From: Gemmatimonadales bacterium UBA4456
Lineage (GTDB): Bacteria > Gemmatimonadota > Gemmatimonadetes > Longimicrobiales > Gaopeijiaceae
Reading direction: 5' to 3'
DNA length: 7,906 bases
NCBI GenBank assembly: GCA_002390225.1
Contig: DGOW01000107.1
Span: 1 to 7,906 of the forward strand
In this document: positions 5,194 to 7,906 of the stretch, piece after piece
Layout: every line of letters begins with the position of its first letter
Numbering within the stretch: the first letter of the stretch is position 1
Made by a program: the position numbers and the translations under genes
Notes under the pieces: model-generated
What the model saw: only the letters and a program-made list of their open reading frames with translations
Database searches by the model: none
What the model was told of the DNA's origin: nothing

Positions 5194-6770
5194 CGGTCCG
5201 TATCGAGTCCGACATCTGCATTATCGGGTCGGGCATCACCGCCATCCTCGCCGCAGAGCGGCTCACCGAGCTCACAGACGCCGATATCGTCATCGTCGAA
5301 GCGGGAGGACGCACGACACCGGCTCAGGACAGGATCGGGAAGCGTCGTCGGTTCATCGACTACGGCGAGAATCCCTGGACCGGAGATCATATTCAGGGTC
5401 AGACGGGAGAGGGCCTCTTCTACCGGTCAATGAATGTGGGCGGGTGCGCGATGCATTGGGACGGAGCCTGCCCCCGCTTTTCTCCCGAGGACTTCCGGCA
5501 AGAATCGATGTACGGCGTGGGGACGGACTGGCCGATCGGGTACGGAGACCTCGAGCCGTATTACCAGGACTTCGAAGAGCGCGTCGGCGTCGCCGGCGAG
5601 GCGGGTCCGCCAGAGTACGATCCACGATCCGGGCCGTACCCTATGCCGCCGCTACCCCTGTCGTACAACCTCGAGATCCTGAAGGCCTGGGGCGAGAGCG
5701 CGGACATCCCGTTCTGGACACAGCCGTGGGCGAAAGCGACGACGACGGAGTACGGCCGGGCGTTGTGCAGGCGATGTGATACCTGTCATATCTGCCCGAC
5801 CGGTGCGAAGTACACACCTGATGTGACGCTGGACCGTCTCATCACGGAGGGCCGAGTTCGACTCCTGACCCATACGCTGGTGCGCAGGCTCGAGCTCCAC
5901 GAGAACTCTGATCGGGTGAAGCACGCGGTCGCCGTCGACTCCGAGGCGCCGAATGAGCCATTGGAACTTCACGCCGACACGTTCGTGCTGGCCGCAGGGT
6001 ATGCCTGGAGCCCACATCTGCTGCTGCTGTCGGCGAACAGTCGCTTTCCCGACGGGCTTGCGAATCGCACGGGAATGGTGGGCAGGTACATGACCGGGCA
6101 TCCGTACGCGAGCGCCCAGATCGACCTTCCGCTAGAGAGCTACCCCGGCATGTTCTCCACCAACTCGCTCCTGTCCCGTATGTTCGCCCGCCCCGGTCCC
6201 ATGGAGCGATACGTCAGGCACGATCTGCGGATCTGGACATCGACGGCCGGACGCCAACCTCGGCCCAGGGGTGATGACGGGTCGTGGCTCTTCGGCAATG
6301 CCGTCATGGACGATTGGCAGGCACGTACGAAGCGTTCGTCAGCCCGCGTGCGTGGCTATTACGACGTGATCCCCGATCGGAACAGTCTGCTCTCGCTCGA
6401 CCCCGAACGTCAAAATCGTTGGGGAGATCCCATGCCGAAGATCGAGTTCCGGGACGCGCCGGAGTCCGTGGAACTCCGAGCCCATACCCACGAGACGATG
6501 TTCGGGCTCTTCGAAAGAATGGCCGACGTGGGTGGCGGGTCGGTGATGTCAACTCAGATCTCGACCCAGATGGAGCACCCAGGTGGTGGGTGTCGCATGG
6601 GTGACGATCCGACGACGAGTGTTACGGACTCATACGGCCGCACCCACGATCACGAGAACCTCTTCGTCATCGGGGCCTCGACGATGGTGTCGGGCGGGTG
6701 CGCGAACGGGACTCCAACGTTTTGCGCCCTCTCGTTAAGGTCGGCGGACGTGATCGGGGCAGAGTCCTAA
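5190..6770 (+). CDS. GMC-family flavoprotein dehydrogenase (catalytic large subunit)
   Basis: This 526-residue FAD oxidoreductase probably oxidises an alcohol or sugar and passes electrons to a cytochrome. The N-terminal dinucleotide fold is DICIIGSGITA (8-18), with E37 in VIVEAGG at the ribose-binding position. A second GMC flavin motif is NVGGCAMHWDG (82-92). The C-terminal motif EHPGGGCRMGDDP (462-474) carries the expected catalytic His H463. CANGTPTFCALSLRSADVI (504-522) supplies N506, giving the His-Asn pair of dehydrogenase-type GMC enzymes. Cysteines C193, C196, C199 and C202 in CRRCDTCHICPTGAK form a regular CxxCxxCxxCP cluster. FAD-glucose dehydrogenase is reported to hold a [3Fe-4S] cluster in this region, so an iron-sulfur relay is likely. 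The protein has no signal peptide of its own, consistent with Tat co-export on the preceding small subunit. Related sugar dehydrogenases use a triheme cytochrome subunit; none is encoded here, only the divergent monoheme cytochrome. Substrate not predictable. Confidence 0.92.
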   Translation: MTVRIESDICIIGSGITAILAAERLTELTDADIVIVEAGGRTTPAQDRIGKRRRFIDYGENPWTGDHIQGQTGEGLFYRSMNVGGCAMHWDGACPRFSPEDFRQESMYGVGTDWPIGYGDLEPYYQDFEERVGVAGEAGPPEYDPRSGPYPMPPLPLSYNLEILKAWGESADIPFWTQPWAKATTTEYGRALCRRCDTCHICPTGAKYTPDVTLDRLITEGRVRLLTHTLVRRLELHENSDRVKHAVAVDSEAPNEPLELHADTFVLAAGYAWSPHLLLLSANSRFPDGLANRTGMVGRYMTGHPYASAQIDLPLESYPGMFSTNSLLSRMFARPGPMERYVRHDLRIWTSTAGRQPRPRGDDGSWLFGNAVMDDWQARTKRSSARVRGYYDVIPDRNSLLSLDPERQNRWGDPMPKIEFRDAPESVELRAHTHETMFGLFERMADVGGGSVMSTQISTQMEHPGGGCRMGDDPTTSVTDSYGRTHDHENLFVIGASTMVSGGCANGTPTFCALSLRSADVIGAES

Positions 6771-7065
6771 GAGGTCAGTGTCGCACCCGGTTGGGAGCTT
6801 TAGGCACGACGACGGCAGCGTGGCACAGCCTAAGAGCCATGCCGCAAAATCATAGCGGGAGAGTGCCTTGCCCACAGGAGCCAACCTGCTACCGTTTCGT
6901 CGGTCCTGACGGTCGGTATCTGCGCCCCACCCCCCCATGGGGACGCTGTTTACCGGCCGCCCGCTCCTTCGGCTGATCCTGGTCGACCACGCATCGATCG
7001 GGCCCCCTGCGTCGAAACCATGACCCGAGGGGCATGAGGCTGAACGACACTCCGAGGAGGACACT
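6771..7065 (+). other. Intergenic region with no gene seen
   Basis: Open frames on both strands here have no recognisable family pattern and run into the flanking genes, so I do not call them. A perfect palindrome CCCCATGGGG lies at 6933-6942, and a short inverted repeat ACCGT (6891-6895) / ACGGT (6909-6913) is present. There is no clear terminator with a T-run after the GMC gene and no clear promoter. The region may carry the promoter of the oxygenase gene at 7066. Confidence 0.4.
7054..7060 (+). promoter_or_regulatory. Strong ribosome binding site of the oxygenase gene
   Basis: GAGGAGG, five bases before the ATG at 7066, is the best Shine-Dalgarno in the window. It fixes the start of a gene that runs off the right edge. 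Confidence 0.85.
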
Positions 7066-7906
7066 ATGACTCAATTCAACGCCACGGAATCCGAAGGTTT
7101 TGGGAGCCAGCGAGCCGACGAGCTCGCTCGCGAGGCTGCCACGTGGGATGCGTCCAGTCTGCAGCAGGCGACCGAACTCGATATCCCGTTGGTCGACGTC
7201 GCGAGTTACTTCGAGAGCGGTGATCGCAACGAACTCGTGCGCCTGGGTGAGCAGATCCGGCACATTGGCGAGAACATCGGATTCCATTGCCTGATCGGGC
7301 ACGGGATCGAACGCCACGAGTTCCAGTCGATCTTCGATGCGGCAGCTCAGTTCCTCACGCTACCCGACGAGGTGAAAGGCCGGGTCACGATCGACGACCC
7401 CTCCGCAGCAGCGGGTGGGATCGGGTGGCTACCCCGTGGAGAGAGGCGCCTGCCCGAGCGAGCCAAAGGCAACCTCAACGAAGCAGTCCTCTTCAAGCAG
7501 GACCGCACGCTGAGACTGGAACACAACCCGTGGCTTCCCGAGTCGGTCGTCCCTGGTTTCCGGGTAGCGGTCGAAGCGTACGCGGAGAAGATCCAGCGTG
7601 TCGCGATCGCGCTCCTGCCCATTTACGCGGTCGCGCTCGAACTGGACCCCGATTGGTTCGACTCCGCGTTTCGGTCACCCTTCTATCGGCTGCGGATGAC
7701 TCGATACGCCGACACCTCGGATGCGGACATCGATCAGTATGGAATCGCGCCCCACGTAGATACGACCTTCTTCACGCTCCTGGCCCAATCGGCACCCGGA
7801 CTGTCGATCTACGGAGAACAGCGGGGGGTCTGGCTCAAGGCACCGGTTATCCCCGATGCCCTCGTGGTAAACACGGGAGAATTGCTGAAGCAATGGTCGA
7901 ATGACC
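7066..7906 (+). CDS. Isopenicillin N synthase-like 2-oxoglutarate/Fe(II) oxygenase, partial (3' end outside window)
   Basis: 280 codons are visible, open to the window end. After a variable N-terminus, residues 40-104 show the family's N-terminal region: IPLVDVASYF, then GENIGFHCLIGHGIERHEFQ and AAAQFLTLPDEVKGR, comparable to the GFF-x-x-x-NHG and FF-x-LP-x-E-K pattern of non-heme dioxygenases. The catalytic part carries the iron-binding HxD as H230 and D232 in APHVDTTFFTLLAQ, then GLSIYGEQRGVWLKAPVIPDALVVNTGELLKQWSND (245-280). That stretch normally leads into the distal iron His and the Arg that binds 2-oxoglutarate; both should lie just beyond the edge. Such enzymes couple oxidation of a small molecule to decarboxylation of 2-oxoglutarate in the cytoplasm. 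The substrate cannot be inferred. It may or may not be co-transcribed with the GMC gene 295 bp upstream; the gap argues for its own promoter. Confidence 0.9.
   Translation, partial: MTQFNATESEGFGSQRADELAREAATWDASSLQQATELDIPLVDVASYFESGDRNELVRLGEQIRHIGENIGFHCLIGHGIERHEFQSIFDAAAQFLTLPDEVKGRVTIDDPSAAAGGIGWLPRGERRLPERAKGNLNEAVLFKQDRTLRLEHNPWLPESVVPGFRVAVEAYAEKIQRVAIALLPIYAVALELDPDWFDSAFRSPFYRLRMTRYADTSDADIDQYGIAPHVDTTFFTLLAQSAPGLSIYGEQRGVWLKAPVIPDALVVNTGELLKQWSND

Noticed and set aside
6933..6942. CCCCATGGGG palindrome as a regulatory site or origin element
   Set aside because: A single short palindrome in GC-rich intergenic DNA with no second copy or flanking signal; likely chance.
6735..7064. 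109-aa minus-strand open frame across the gap before the oxygenase
   Set aside because: No family resemblance, overlaps the end of the GMC gene, and has no convincing ribosome site.
7287..7904. 205-aa open frame overlapping the oxygenase gene in another frame
   Set aside because: The frame from 7066 has the HxD motif and family pattern with a strong ribosome site; this one is a shadow.

Overview
The window is high-GC DNA (roughly two thirds G+C by eye) that is densely packed with protein genes. I see no tRNA, rRNA, CRISPR array, insertion sequence or integrase. Codon usage looks even throughout. A periplasmic-type cytochrome c with a possible lipobox and a Tat-exported dehydrogenase suggest a diderm, aerobic, environmental heterotroph. 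The gene content resembles what I associate with Gemmatimonadota or similar GC-rich soil and marine lineages, but that placement is an inference and is weak.

Layout: positions 1-875 (minus) hold the N-terminal half of a Uup-type ABC-F ATPase that continues past the left edge. A 209-bp divergent spacer separates it from a complete plus-strand gene (1085-2131) related to the NicX / aminopeptidase-T-like metalloenzyme group. This gene converges, with a 29-bp gap, on a two-gene minus-strand operon: an exported TPR protein with histidine-rich motifs (2646-4265), then a monoheme cytochrome c (2161-2640). A 331-bp divergent intergenic region (4266-4596) separates this operon from a plus-strand pair with an ATGA overlap. 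That pair is a Tat-signal gluconate-2-dehydrogenase-subunit-3-like protein (4597-5193) and a GMC flavoprotein dehydrogenase (5190-6770) carrying four evenly spaced cysteines. After a 295-bp gap comes the start of an isopenicillin-N-synthase-like 2-oxoglutarate/Fe(II) oxygenase (7066 to the right edge, cut off).

Working together: the small subunit probably carries the signal-less flavoprotein through the Tat system, as in the FAD-dependent glucose and fructose dehydrogenases. The divergently encoded monoheme cytochrome c is a plausible electron acceptor, and the TPR protein is its operon partner. Substrates cannot be read from the sequence. The points most worth a second look are this periplasmic dehydrogenase/cytochrome/TPR neighbourhood, the NicX-like protein that lacks the expected third iron ligand, and the Uup homologue with an unusually short first ATPase domain.
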